Shown piece by piece: positions 35,734 to 45,082 of a stretch of 64,000 nucleotides of DNA. Position numbers and translations under genes: made by a program. The stretch is from an uncultured Bacilli bacterium (GTDB lineage Bacteria > Bacillota_I > Bacilli_A > RF39 > UBA660): positions 1-64,000 of the forward strand of contig CAKOTA010000004.1 in the NCBI GenBank assembly GCA_934119965.1, written 5' to 3'. The notes beneath the pieces were generated by a model that was given only the letters and a program-made list of their open reading frames with translations, made no database searches and was not told where the DNA came from. The stretch's first letter is position 1. The number at the start of each line of letters is the position of its first letter.

Positions 35734-36180
35734 ATGGATTTTGAATTGTTACCAATATATTTCGAAAATTTTAAAAAATATATGGATAAATCTATAAGTA
35801 ATGTAATAAAACAATATGGAATTACTTTTATTCAATTTAGACCAATTGTTTTATTAAATCGTCACAAGGAAGATGGATTATCCTTACAAGAGTTAACCGA
35901 AAAAATAGGAATTGATAAAGCCAATGTTACAAGAGTAATAAATGATTTGCTAGAAAAAGACATTGTTTATAAATCAGATTTAAAACAAAGAGGTTATAAA
36001 ATAAAACTTACAAAAAAAGGATTAGAAATAGCAAATAAAATAATAAATGAAAAAGAAAAGATGCATGAAAAATTATTTATGTGTTTTAGTGAAGAAGAAA
36101 AAGAACAATTTTTTTCATTGCTAATAAAAATGTATGAAAGTATACCGAATGGGGAGGAAAATAATGAAAAAGATATTTAA
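35734..36180 (+). CDS. MarR-family transcriptional regulator
   Basis: 148 residues, winged HTH: LSLQELTEKIGIDKANVTRVINDLLEKDIVYKS with the wing KQRGYKIKLTKKG. Expected to repress the operon and respond to small molecules exported by the ABC proteins encoded downstream. Its end overlaps the next gene by 17 bp. RBS AAAGGAGGA. Confidence 0.92.
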   Translation: MDFELLPIYFENFKKYMDKSISNVIKQYGITFIQFRPIVLLNRHKEDGLSLQELTEKIGIDKANVTRVINDLLEKDIVYKSDLKQRGYKIKLTKKGLEIANKIINEKEKMHEKLFMCFSEEEKEQFFSLLIKMYESIPNGEENNEKDI

Positions 36181-38356
36181 AACATTAAGAAAATCTTGGG
36201 TTTCAATATTATTAGTAATAATATTGTTGTTTATTCAAGCAAATTGTGATTTAGCATTGCCTGACTACACTTCAAATATAATTAATGTTGGTATTCAACA
36301 AAGTGGTATTGATACTAATATATTTGAAGCAATAAGAGAAAGTGAAATGCAAAAAATAATGATTTTTTCTGATAATGAACAAGATGAAATATTAGAAAAA
36401 AATTATGAATTGATTGAAAAAGAAAATAAAGAATATATAAAAAAATATCCTATCTTAAAAGATGAAAATATTTATATTTTAAAAGAAAAATATGATAAAG
36501 AAAAATTAGAAAAAATATTTAATGAAACACTATTAATGACATATGTGTTTTCGAGTGAAGAAATGGCACCGATGGTAAAACAACAAATGAATATTCCAGA
36601 CGAAGTTAATATATTAGATATATTAAAAACATTAGATGATAGTAAAATATCTGAAATTAAAAGTAATGTATCTAAAAAAATGGATGAATTATCTGATACT
36701 ATGATAAATCAAATAACAATTAATCTAGTAAAAAATGAGTATAAAGAAATTGGAATGAACTTAGAAAAAATTCAAACTGAATATATAGTATGTGCAGGAT
36801 TACAAATGATTGCTTTAGCCTTTTTAATAATGGCTATAGCAATTGTGGTTGCATACTTGACAAGTAAAATTGGTTCAAAATTATCTAAAGAACTTAGAAG
36901 TCAAGTTGTATCAAAAGTAATGAATTATTCAAATAAAGAATTTGAACAATTATCAACATCTAGCTTGATAACAAGATCAACAAATGATATTAATCAAGTT
37001 CAAATGTTAGTGATAATGTTGCTTAGAATTGTTATATATGCTCCAATATTAGGATTTGGTGCTTTAGGAAAAGTAAGTAAAACACCAATGGAATGGATAA
37101 TAGGAGTAGCAGTTTTATCTATTTTATCATTAGTAATTATTATCTTCTCTTTAGCAATGCCTAAATTTAAAAAATTACAACAATTAGTAGATAAAGTTAA
37201 TTTAGTATTTAGAGAAATATTAACAGGTATTCCAGTTATTAGAGCATTTGCTACTGAAAAATACGAAGAAAAAAAATTCGATAATGCTAATGTCGATTTA
37301 ACAAAAACAAATTTATTTGTTAGTAAAGTAATGACATTTATGATGCCAACAATGATGCTTATAATGTGTGCGACTCAAGTATTAATAATTTGGGTAGGAG
37401 CTAAAAATGTTGATTTAGGAAATATTCAAATTGGAGATCTTTTAGCATTTATAACTTATACAATGCAAATTATAATGTCATTTTTGATGATATCAATGGT
37501 ATCAATTATGTTACCTAGATCTTGGGTATCTGTAAAAAGAATAGCGGAAATATTTAATTTAGATTCATCTATAAAAGATCCAATAAACCCAGTTAAATTT
37601 AAAAACTTAAAAGGCGTAGTAGAATTTAAAGATGTTTATTTTAGATATCCTGATGCTGAAGAAGATGTTTTAGAAAATATCTCATTTACAGCAAATCCAG
37701 GAACAACAACAGCATTTATTGGTTCAACTGGAAGTGGTAAATCAACATTAATTAATTTAATACCTCGTTTCTTTGATGTAACAGGTGGAAAAATATTGAT
37801 AGATGGAATTAATATAAAAGATGTAACACTTCATGATTTAAGAGAAATAATAGGTTTTGTTCCGCAAAAAGGAGTATTATTTTCAGGGACTATAAAATCA
37901 AATATAATGTTTGGTAAAAAAATAAGTAAAAAAGAAATGGAAAAAGTAGCTTCCATTGCTCAAGCAAGTGAATTTATCGAATCGAAGAATGATAAATACG
38001 ATTCATCAATATCACAAGGTGGTACTAATATATCAGGTGGTCAAAAACAAAGATTGGCAATTGCTAGAGCTATAGCAAAAAATCCTAAAATATATGTATT
38101 TGATGATTCATTTAGTGCTTTAGATTATAAAACAGATGCTAATTTAAGAAAAATGTTAAAGAAAGAAACAAAAGATAGTACTATCTTTATAGTTGCTCAA
38201 AGAATAAATACAATTATGCATGCTGATCAAATAATTGTATTAGATGAGGGAAGAATTGTCGGAATTGGAACACATAAAGAATTATTAAAAAAATGCAAAG
38301 TTTATAAGGAAATTGCGCTTTCACAATTAAGTAAGGAGGAGTTAGAAAATGAGTAA
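36164..38356 (+). CDS. ABC exporter half-transporter, subunit A (degenerate catalytic site)
   Basis: 730 residues: TM domain plus nucleotide-binding domain. A large insert of about 170 residues lies between TM1 and TM2 (about 45-215), presumably extracellular. Walker A GSTGSGKS about 519, signature ISGGQKQR about 623, Walker B VFDDSFSALD where the catalytic Glu is Asp, as in the degenerate half of heterodimeric exporters. ATG 36164 is preceded by GGGGAGG; the longer in-frame start at 36134 lacks one. Pairs with the next gene. Confidence 0.93.
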   Translation: MKKIFKTLRKSWVSILLVIILLFIQANCDLALPDYTSNIINVGIQQSGIDTNIFEAIRESEMQKIMIFSDNEQDEILEKNYELIEKENKEYIKKYPILKDENIYILKEKYDKEKLEKIFNETLLMTYVFSSEEMAPMVKQQMNIPDEVNILDILKTLDDSKISEIKSNVSKKMDELSDTMINQITINLVKNEYKEIGMNLEKIQTEYIVCAGLQMIALAFLIMAIAIVVAYLTSKIGSKLSKELRSQVVSKVMNYSNKEFEQLSTSSLITRSTNDINQVQMLVIMLLRIVIYAPILGFGALGKVSKTPMEWIIGVAVLSILSLVIIIFSLAMPKFKKLQQLVDKVNLVFREILTGIPVIRAFATEKYEEKKFDNANVDLTKTNLFVSKVMTFMMPTMMLIMCATQVLIIWVGAKNVDLGNIQIGDLLAFITYTMQIIMSFLMISMVSIMLPRSWVSVKRIAEIFNLDSSIKDPINPVKFKNLKGVVEFKDVYFRYPDAEEDVLENISFTANPGTTTAFIGSTGSGKSTLINLIPRFFDVTGGKILIDGINIKDVTLHDLREIIGFVPQKGVLFSGTIKSNIMFGKKISKKEMEKVASIAQASEFIESKNDKYDSSISQGGTNISGGQKQRLAIARAIAKNPKIYVFDDSFSALDYKTDANLRKMLKKETKDSTIFIVAQRINTIMHADQIIVLDEGRIVGIGTHKELLKKCKVYKEIALSQLSKEELENE

Positions 38357-40166
38357 AGAAAAAGGCCCAATGGGACCAGGTATGGCTCCAACTTCAAAAG
38401 CTAAAGATTTTAAAGGAACATTAAAAAAATTAATTAGTTATATTTCTAAATATAAAGTAGCAATTATAATTGTTTGGGTATTCGCAATTGGTTCGACAAT
38501 ATTTTCAATTGTAAGTCCTAAAATATTAGGAAATGCAACAACAGAATTATTTAATGGATTAATCAGTAAAATATCAGGTAATGGTGGAATTAATTTTGAT
38601 AAAATTGGTGAAATTTTAATTATTACTTTAATTCTATATATTGTAAGTACAGTTTTCTCTTATATAGAAGGTATTGTAATGGCTAAAATTACTAGTAAGA
38701 CTTCTTATAGAATGCGAAAAGAAATTTCTGAAAAAATTAATAGATTGCCTATGAAATATTTTGATAAAAAAACGAATGGTGAAATATTATCAATAGTTAC
38801 TAATGATGTCGATACCTTAAGTCAATCACTTAATCAATGTGGCTCTCAAATAGTAACATCAATTGTAACAATAGTAGGTATATTATATATGATGTTTACA
38901 ATTAGTGTGCCTATGACTCTACTGTCAATATTAATTTTACCTATATGTTTAGTATTAGTAGGAAATGTATTTAAACATAGTCAAAAGCATTTTTTAAACA
39001 ATCAAAAATATTTAGGAAATGTTAATGGATGTGTTGAAGAAATGTATTCAGGCCATAGTGTTGTAAAAGTATTCAATGCTGAAGAAAAAATGATAGATGA
39101 TTTTGAAAAATATAATGAAAAATTATATGAATCATCTTGGAAGAGTCAATTTATTTCTGGACTTATGCATCCAATAATGACTTTTGTTGGTAACTTAGGT
39201 TATGTTATGGTTGCTTTAGTTGGTGGATATTATGCAATGAAAGGGAAAATCACTGTTGGTAATATTCAATCATTTATTCAATATAATAAACAATTTACGC
39301 AACCAATCGCACAAATTGCTCAAATATCTAATATGATTCAATCTATGATTGCTGCTGCTGAAAGAATATTTGAATTTTTAGAAGAAGAGGAAGAGGTATA
39401 CAATAAATTTAATCCAATTCCAATTGAATCAATTAAAGGTAGTGTTGAATTTAAAAATGTTAAATTTGGATATGATGAAGATAAAATTGTAATTAATGAT
39501 TTTAATGCTAAAGTAAAACAAGGTCAAAAAATAGCAATAGTAGGACCAACTGGTGCTGGTAAAACTACAATGGTTAAATTATTAATGAGATTTTACAATG
39601 TTAATGATGGTGAAATATTAATTGATGGAATTAATATTAATAAATTCAAACGAAAAGAGTTAAGAAAAATATTTGGAATGGTTTTACAAGATACTTGGTT
39701 ATTTAATGGAACTATTATGGAAAATCTAAGATATGGTAGATTAGATGCTACTGATGATGAAGTAATTGAAGCTGCTAAATCTGCATATGTTCATCATTTT
39801 ATTCAAACTTTACCTGATGGTTATAATATGGAATTAAATGAGGAAACAAATAATATTTCTAATGGTCAAAAACAATTATTAACTATAGCTCGTGCTATTT
39901 TAGCAAATCCAAAAATATTAATATTAGATGAAGCTACATCTAGTGTTGATACAAGAACTGAAATTTTGATTCAAAAGGCTATGGATAAATTAATGGAAGG
40001 AAGAACTAGTTTTATAATAGCTCATAGATTATCAACTATTAAAAATGCTGATTTAATATTAGTTATGAAAGATGGAGATATTGTAGAAACTGGTAGTCAT
40101 AAAGAATTATTAGCTAAGAATGGTTTTTATGCTAGTTTATATAATTCACAATTTGAAGAAGCTTAA
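38349..40166 (+). CDS. ABC exporter half-transporter, subunit B (catalytic)
   Basis: 605 residues. Six-helix TM domain, then NBD with Walker A GPTGAGKT about 398, Walker B ILDEATSSVD with the catalytic Glu, H-loop IAHRLST. Its signature reads SNGQKQL rather than SGGQ, so the composite site formed with subunit A's Walker motifs is the degenerate one. Overlaps subunit A by 8 bp. The N-terminus is Pro/Gly/Met-rich (GPMGPGMAPTS). MarR control suggests multidrug or host-compound export. Confidence 0.93.
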   Translation: MSKEKGPMGPGMAPTSKAKDFKGTLKKLISYISKYKVAIIIVWVFAIGSTIFSIVSPKILGNATTELFNGLISKISGNGGINFDKIGEILIITLILYIVSTVFSYIEGIVMAKITSKTSYRMRKEISEKINRLPMKYFDKKTNGEILSIVTNDVDTLSQSLNQCGSQIVTSIVTIVGILYMMFTISVPMTLLSILILPICLVLVGNVFKHSQKHFLNNQKYLGNVNGCVEEMYSGHSVVKVFNAEEKMIDDFEKYNEKLYESSWKSQFISGLMHPIMTFVGNLGYVMVALVGGYYAMKGKITVGNIQSFIQYNKQFTQPIAQIAQISNMIQSMIAAAERIFEFLEEEEEVYNKFNPIPIESIKGSVEFKNVKFGYDEDKIVINDFNAKVKQGQKIAIVGPTGAGKTTMVKLLMRFYNVNDGEILIDGININKFKRKELRKIFGMVLQDTWLFNGTIMENLRYGRLDATDDEVIEAAKSAYVHHFIQTLPDGYNMELNEETNNISNGQKQLLTIARAILANPKILILDEATSSVDTRTEILIQKAMDKLMEGRTSFIIAHRLSTIKNADLILVMKDGDIVETGSHKELLAKNGFYASLYNSQFEEA

Positions 40167-40180
40167 TGCTTCTTTTTTTT
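40158..40180 (+). terminator. marR-ABC operon terminator
   Basis: Stem AGAAGC/GCTTCT around the stop codon, then T8. Confidence 0.8.
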
Positions 40181-40197
40181 ACGAACAAATTTTCCGC

Positions 40198-40228
40198 TTG
40201 ATTTTTTCGTCTGGGGGGGGGGTATAAT
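40198..40228 (+). promoter_or_regulatory. Promoter with G10 homopolymer in the spacer (phase-switch candidate)
   Basis: TTGATT (40198-40203) and TATAAT (40223-40228) are separated by 19 bp, of which the last ten are an unbroken G tract (40213-40222) abutting the -10 box. With G8 the spacer would be the optimal 17 bp. Slipped-strand changes of tract length would thus alter promoter strength. A G10 run is strikingly out of place in a roughly 25% GC genome. Confidence 0.8.
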
Positions 40229-40252
40229 AAGTGTAGAAAGTAGGAATTATGT

Positions 40253-41602
40253 ATGAAGAAAATATTAAAAAGTAAAATATTTATAGTAATAATAACAATG
40301 ATAATATGTATAAGTGGAACATTATATGCAGCTAATGTTTATTATGCAAACACGATAAAATATACACCAAGTGATTCAAGTTGGAATGTAACAAATGTAA
40401 GTGACGCCTTAAATAGCTTATATAGTAGTAGAAATAATATAAGTTGTTCAGATAATGTTTCATCACCAGAAATAAAAGGAGATTTAATACCAGTAACAAT
40501 AAGTAACGATGGAACAGTAAAATATGCAGATACAAATAGTAAATGGTATAACTATTGCAATAAAGAATGGGCAAATGCAGTAATATTATCAAGTGGAACA
40601 TATAAAGTAGGAGATATAATTCCAGACAGTTCAATCGAATCATATTTTGTATGGATACCGAGATTCAGATATAAATTATGGAATACAGGAACAGCAATAA
40701 AGAAAGCACATTCAATAGAAATAGAATTTGAAACAAAAGATGTTTCAGCAAGTACAGGAAGTAATAATGGAGAGTGGTTAACACATCCGGCATTTACAAC
40801 ATTTAATAGTAATGGATTTTGGGTAGGAAAATTTGAAACGGGATATAATGGAGCAACTAGTACAGCAACAGCACAAGTAAATAGTAATGATTCAAGTAAA
40901 GTAATAATAAAGCCAAATGTTTATAGTTGGAGAAATATAACAGTAGGAAATATCTTTTTAACAAGTTATAATTATAAAAGAGAATTAGATAGTCATATGA
41001 TGAAGAATACAGAATGGGGAGCAGTAGCATACCTATCACATTCAAAATATGGAATAGGTGTAGAAGTAAATATCAATAATAATAGTTCATATAAGACTGG
41101 ATATAGTGCTTTACCATCAACAAATCAAAACATATATCAAGGAAAAACTGGTGACGGAGATAAATATAATAAGCCATATAATACAGAGATAGGCTATCTA
41201 GCAAGTACAACTGGAAATATAACAGGGATTTATGATATGAGTGGTGGTGCTTGGGAATATGTGGCTGGATACGTAAGTGGGAAACCAGGCTCAAGTGGAT
41301 TAACACCAACCGATTATGATTCAAAATACTTTGATGTTTATAATGCATCAAGTACACAAACAAGTTATCAATATCGAATCTTAGGGGATGCGACAGGAGA
41401 AATGGGACCAATTCAAAATTATGATTCAGCATATCATAATAGTTGGTACGCTGATCATTCAAATTTCATTGACTCTTCTTCCCTTTGGTTTCGTCGAGGT
41501 GGTGGTTTTGGCAATGGTGTAAGTGCAGGTCAGTTTTGTTTTGGTAGGTATGCTGGTGGTGCTTATGGTCTTATTGGTTTTCGTTTAGTTTTAACACCAT
41601 AA
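40253..41602 (+). CDS. Secreted FGE/C-type-lectin-fold surface protein with variable-region-like C-terminus
   Basis: 449 residues. Signal peptide ending CISGTLYA, then the module YTPSDSSWNVTNVSDALNSLY shared with other secreted proteins here. From about residue 135 the sequence follows formylglycine-generating-enzyme-type (C-type-lectin-like) folds: YFVWIPRF, GFWVGKFE, NTEWGAVAYL, GIYDMSGGAWEYVAG, and C-terminal LWFRRGGGFGNG...GFRLVL. The same fold is used by diversity-generating-retroelement target proteins, whose variable residues lie in exactly this C-terminal stretch. Enzyme activity is unlikely; a ligand-binding adhesin is more likely (inference). No sortase motif is seen. Confidence 0.75.
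   Translation: MKKILKSKIFIVIITMIICISGTLYAANVYYANTIKYTPSDSSWNVTNVSDALNSLYSSRNNISCSDNVSSPEIKGDLIPVTISNDGTVKYADTNSKWYNYCNKEWANAVILSSGTYKVGDIIPDSSIESYFVWIPRFRYKLWNTGTAIKKAHSIEIEFETKDVSASTGSNNGEWLTHPAFTTFNSNGFWVGKFETGYNGATSTATAQVNSNDSSKVIIKPNVYSWRNITVGNIFLTSYNYKRELDSHMMKNTEWGAVAYLSHSKYGIGVEVNINNNSSYKTGYSALPSTNQNIYQGKTGDGDKYNKPYNTEIGYLASTTGNITGIYDMSGGAWEYVAGYVSGKPGSSGLTPTDYDSKYFDVYNASSTQTSYQYRILGDATGEMGPIQNYDSAYHNSWYADHSNFIDSSSLWFRRGGGFGNGVSAGQFCFGRYAGGAYGLIGFRLVLTP
41471..41602 (+). other. Adenine-depleted 3' segment (variable-region candidate)
   Basis: In 41471-41590 I count 13 A in 120 bases (about 11%) against 45 in the preceding 120 (about 38%). Codons switch from A-ending to T-ending (GGT, GTT, TTT). 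This block encodes the C-terminal RRGGG...GFR part of the lectin-like fold. DGR variable regions are depleted in A because template adenines are mutagenised. No template repeat or reverse transcriptase is seen in the window. Confidence 0.6.
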
Positions 41603-41610
41603 TTCATTTA

Positions 41611-41640
41611 AGAAACTTGAAAAAGTTTTCTTTTTTTTCT
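41611..41640 (+). terminator. Terminator of the surface-protein gene
   Basis: Stem AGAAACTT/AAGTTTTCT, then T8. Confidence 0.75.
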
Positions 41641-41670
41641 AAATTTGTTATAATACAAATGGTGGTATAT

Positions 41671-42696
41671 ATGAACTATGTAAATAATGGAGATTATTAT
41701 TTAGTTGCTAAATATAATGATCTTGGAATTGATATAATACCAATAAACCAAAAATGGTATTTGGGAGATAGGATAAAAGATGACAATAAATCATATAAAA
41801 ATGATATAAGTTCAATCGATATAGTAACAACTAAATTTAAAAATGAACAACAAATGAAAAGACAAATGTATAAAAATGGATATATAAAAAGTGAGGATGC
41901 AGATATTTTTATAATCCATAAACATAGATACAATGGAAAACAATATATTAATGAATATGAAATAATTTATAAAAATGAAGAAAAAAATGAAAGAATGAAT
42001 TTACTTTATAGCATTGGTAGAAAAAGACTATTTGATGAACAAATTGATGAAACAAAATTAGATGAATTTATGAATAAATTTGTTTCAAAATTTAATAGTT
42101 CAGAATCATTTAGAAAATTTGTTCAAAATCCTTATTCAACAATTGATAAATATTTTATAAGTGAATTATTAAAAAATATGAAAGTTGGTTTTGATATAAA
42201 ATACATTTTTAAAAATAAAGTTGATACATATCCATTTATTAGAAATATTATATCTATGTGGAATATATATGATACTTTATACAAAAAAAATAAAAACTGT
42301 TCTTATAATGAATTAGCAACTAAAATTATTAGTGATTATGTGGAAATGTTAAACTCTAGAAATAGTCGTCGCAATTATTATAATAGTTTAATAAAAATAA
42401 CAAAAAAAGACAATATTCCTGGACAAATAACATTAGAAGAATATTTTGAACCGGAAATATCTTATGAAGAAAAAATGCAAACAATGGTTGGTGAAGAACG
42501 CGCATTAAAAGAAGCACCTTTTGATGATAAATATCTTCAAATGTTATTTGAAAAATATGGTATCGAAAAAGTATTTTCAAACATGAAAAACATTGACTTA
42601 AATAAATTATCATTAGGAGACAAATTACGTTTAGGATTAATAGATTATGTTGATTATAAAAGGTTAAAAAGAGAAAATGGAAGAAAATATAATTAA
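41671..42696 (+). CDS. Cytoplasmic protein of unknown function
   Basis: 341 residues, no signal peptide or TM. The N-terminal half is mixed alpha/beta (DYYLVAKYNDLGIDIIPINQKWYLGD; KRQMYKNGYI) and the C-terminal part helical and charged, ending in a KLSLGDKLRLGLIDYVDY segment. No family recognised. ATG 41671 is preceded by GGTGG and, about 20 bp up, TATAAT. It overlaps the recombinase gene by 20 bp. Confidence 0.7.
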   Translation: MNYVNNGDYYLVAKYNDLGIDIIPINQKWYLGDRIKDDNKSYKNDISSIDIVTTKFKNEQQMKRQMYKNGYIKSEDADIFIIHKHRYNGKQYINEYEIIYKNEEKNERMNLLYSIGRKRLFDEQIDETKLDEFMNKFVSKFNSSESFRKFVQNPYSTIDKYFISELLKNMKVGFDIKYIFKNKVDTYPFIRNIISMWNIYDTLYKKNKNCSYNELATKIISDYVEMLNSRNSRRNYYNSLIKITKKDNIPGQITLEEYFEPEISYEEKMQTMVGEERALKEAPFDDKYLQMLFEKYGIEKVFSNMKNIDLNKLSLGDKLRLGLIDYVDYKRLKRENGRKYN

Positions 42697-43564
42697 ATTT
42701 TTAAAATACTTAAAACTCCAAAAAAATTATTCCAATTATACTATAATTAATTATGGAAAAGATTTAAAAATATTTTTAAACTTCTTAGAAGAAAATAATA
42801 TAGATAGTTATACAAAAATAGATTATCAAACAATAAGAAAATTTTTAGAATTTTTATATGAAGAAAAATACGAAAAAAAATCTATTGCTAGACATATTAG
42901 TTCGCTTAGAAGTTTTTTTAAGTATTTGCTTAAAGAAAACATAATAGTAAATAATCCAATGACATTAGTAAGCAATCCTAAATTGGATAAAAAATTACCA
43001 AAATACTTGTATTATGAACAAATAGAAAAAATATTATCTATACCTGACAAAAATACTCCACTTGGAATGCGAGATGTAACTTTGTTAGAACTTCTCTATT
43101 CCACAGGAGTTCGTGTTAGCGAATTAGTCAATATTAAAATTGAAGATATTGATTTCAATGAAAGAACAATTAAAATATTAGGAAAAGGAAATAAAGAAAG
43201 AATAGTTTTATATAGTAAAGTTTTGGCTAGTTATTTAGAAGATTATTTAATCAAAAGAAGTACATTTAAACCAGATCATAATTATTTATTCATAAATAAA
43301 TTTGGTAATAAACTAACTGATAGAGGAGTTAGAACAATAATTGATAACGTTTTAAAAAAAGGAATGGTAGATTTTCATATAAGCCCACATATGATTAGAC
43401 ATACTTTCGCAACCCATTTATTGGATAATGGAGCTGATTTAAAATGTGTTCAAGAACTCTTAGGGCATAAAAATTTATCTTCAACCCAAGTTTATACTCA
43501 TGTTTCAGATGAACATTTAAGACAAGTATATTTAGAAACACATAAAAGAAAATTTGACAAATAG
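42677..43564 (+). CDS. Tyrosine recombinase XerC/XerD
   Basis: 295 residues, the standard Xer length. N-terminal SAM-like core-binding domain (about 1-90), then the catalytic domain with Arg in YSTGVRVSELVN, HMIRHTFATHLL (His-x-x-Arg), LGHKNLSSTQVYTH (His and the nucleophilic Tyr). Expected to resolve chromosome dimers at dif. Full-length, in a housekeeping neighbourhood with no flanking repeats, so a cellular Xer rather than an integrase. XerC versus XerD not decided. Confidence 0.9.
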   Translation: MEENIIKFLKYLKLQKNYSNYTIINYGKDLKIFLNFLEENNIDSYTKIDYQTIRKFLEFLYEEKYEKKSIARHISSLRSFFKYLLKENIIVNNPMTLVSNPKLDKKLPKYLYYEQIEKILSIPDKNTPLGMRDVTLLELLYSTGVRVSELVNIKIEDIDFNERTIKILGKGNKERIVLYSKVLASYLEDYLIKRSTFKPDHNYLFINKFGNKLTDRGVRTIIDNVLKKGMVDFHISPHMIRHTFATHLLDNGADLKCVQELLGHKNLSSTQVYTHVSDEHLRQVYLETHKRKFDK

Positions 43565-43613
43565 GAAAAATTTGGTATAATAGGAAACATTCATATAAAA
43601 AAGGGGGATTTAT

Positions 43614-44345
43614 ATGGGACTTATTAGAGTAATAAAACAATACTTTATTACTGCCAAAGAAGCGCAACAAGAGTATGAAATTTCAAAAAAAAGACAAGAA
43701 GAATTAGTAAAAATAATTGAAAGGTTAAAAAACATTGATTTGAATAAACCTAAAGATAATAATTCGGAACCTTATCAACCAATCATTAAAAGTGATGAAA
43801 GTCAAAAATCTAGTGTTTGTGATTCGAGAAAGAAAAACATTGAAGATAGTAAAGAAACTAAAAAAAGACAAGAAAAACTTGTACAAACAATAGAAAATTT
43901 AAAACACATTGATTTAGAAAATAAACCTAGTAAAAAAATTAATGTAATTGATATGATTGATATTGATAAAATAAATAGAAAACAATTAAAAAACACATAT
44001 AAATTTATCAAAAAAAGTATAGAAGTCGCTACAACAAATGGCAGAACTGAAGAGTTAAATAAACTAAAATTATTGAAACAACAAGTTAAAAAAAAATTAT
44101 TAGAAGAAAGCGATGACTTAGAAAAAATAAGAATAAATTTAAAACTAGGAAATTTTAGTGAAATAGAAAATTATGAAAGCTATTTGATGGGTTTATATAG
44201 TGAGATGGTACAAAAAAGCAAAACAATAAAGTATGATGAAAAAGATCGAGAAAGAAAAATTAAAATTTTAACACTTCTAAAATTAATTGAAAAAATAAAA
44301 AATAGTAAACAAATAAATAAACAATACATAAAAAAAATTGCTTAA
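43614..44345 (+). CDS. Charged coiled-coil protein of unknown function
   Basis: 243 residues, cytoplasmic, rich in Lys/Glu/Ile. It contains an internal duplication: KKRQEELVKIIERLKNIDL near residue 25 and KKRQEKLVQTIENLKHIDL near 82. A C-terminal helical region (about 115-243) has predicted coiled coils. No family recognised. RBS AAGGGGG; TATAAT about 40 bp upstream. It lies before the ireB cluster, separated by 70 bp. Confidence 0.7.
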   Translation: MGLIRVIKQYFITAKEAQQEYEISKKRQEELVKIIERLKNIDLNKPKDNNSEPYQPIIKSDESQKSSVCDSRKKNIEDSKETKKRQEKLVQTIENLKHIDLENKPSKKINVIDMIDIDKINRKQLKNTYKFIKKSIEVATTNGRTEELNKLKLLKQQVKKKLLEESDDLEKIRINLKLGNFSEIENYESYLMGLYSEMVQKSKTIKYDEKDRERKIKILTLLKLIEKIKNSKQINKQYIKKIA

Positions 44346-44417
44346 ATTTTCTTTTGTATTGTTTTTTTTTTATTATTTTGATAAAATATAATTGTATTCA
44401 TAGAGTAGGGTGATCTT

Positions 44418-44657
44418 ATGGACATGACCAAAGTGTATGATTTAAATGATTTTGAACAAGGAATGACCAAAAAGACAATTAAAGAAGTGTATAAAATATT
44501 AGAAGAAAAAGGCTATAATCCAACTAATCAAATAGTCGGTTATTTAATGAGTGGTGATCCTGGCTATATTACAAGTTATAATAATGCACGAAATATGATT
44601 ATGCAACTAGATCGTAACAAATTATTAGAAATTTTAGTTAGGAATTTTATTAAATGA
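44418..44657 (+). CDS. ireB: IreB family regulatory phosphoprotein
   Basis: 79 residues (UPF0297, YrzL). Recognisable: VYDLNDFEQGMTKKTIKEVY, LEEKGYNPTNQIVGYLMSGDPGYITS and NARNMI. In enterococci IreB is a Thr-phosphorylated substrate of the IreK kinase controlling cephalosporin tolerance; the TKKT-type site is visible near residue 17. First gene of the conserved ireB-ruvX-yrzB-mltG cluster. Confidence 0.95.
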   Translation: MDMTKVYDLNDFEQGMTKKTIKEVYKILEEKGYNPTNQIVGYLMSGDPGYITSYNNARNMIMQLDRNKLLEILVRNFIK

Positions 44658-45082
44658 GATATTTAGGACTTGATTTAGGGACAAGAACATTAGGCATTTC
44701 TAAAAGTGATGCTACTGGCACAATCGCTTCTGCTTATAAAACAATTAGATTTAACGATTCTGCTTATGATGAATTAATTCCCGAATTAAAGGAAATAATA
44801 CTTAATGATAAAATTGAAAAAATAGTCTTAGGCTTACCTAAAAATATGAATAATACTATTGGAGAACGAGGAAATACTACAATTGAATTTAAAAATTTAA
44901 TTGAGGAAAAATTAAATATTGAAGTAATATTACAGGATGAACGACTATCAACTGTGGAAGCTACAAATTATATGTTAGAAGCTGATATTTCTAGAAAAAA
45001 AAGAAAGAAAAAAATTGACTCTTTAGCAGCCAATATAATATTACAAACATATTTAGATAAAATGAAAGGAATGAAATTATGA
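44654..45082 (+). CDS. ruvX: RuvX/YqgF family Holliday-junction resolvase-like RNase
   Basis: 142 residues, RNase H-like fold: RYLGLDLGTRTLGISKSD (first catalytic Asp), VLGLPKNMNNTIGER, and ILQDERLSTVEA with DSLAANIILQTYLD carrying the last Asp. Involved in recombination or 16S rRNA 5' maturation. Overlaps ireB and yrzB by 4 bp each. Confidence 0.95.
   Translation: MRYLGLDLGTRTLGISKSDATGTIASAYKTIRFNDSAYDELIPELKEIILNDKIEKIVLGLPKNMNNTIGERGNTTIEFKNLIEEKLNIEVILQDERLSTVEATNYMLEADISRKKRKKKIDSLAANIILQTYLDKMKGMKL

Noticed and set aside
42677..43564. Integrase marking a mobile element
   Set aside because: Standard Xer length and motifs, no attachment repeats or phage/plasmid genes nearby, followed by the conserved ireB-ruvX cluster.
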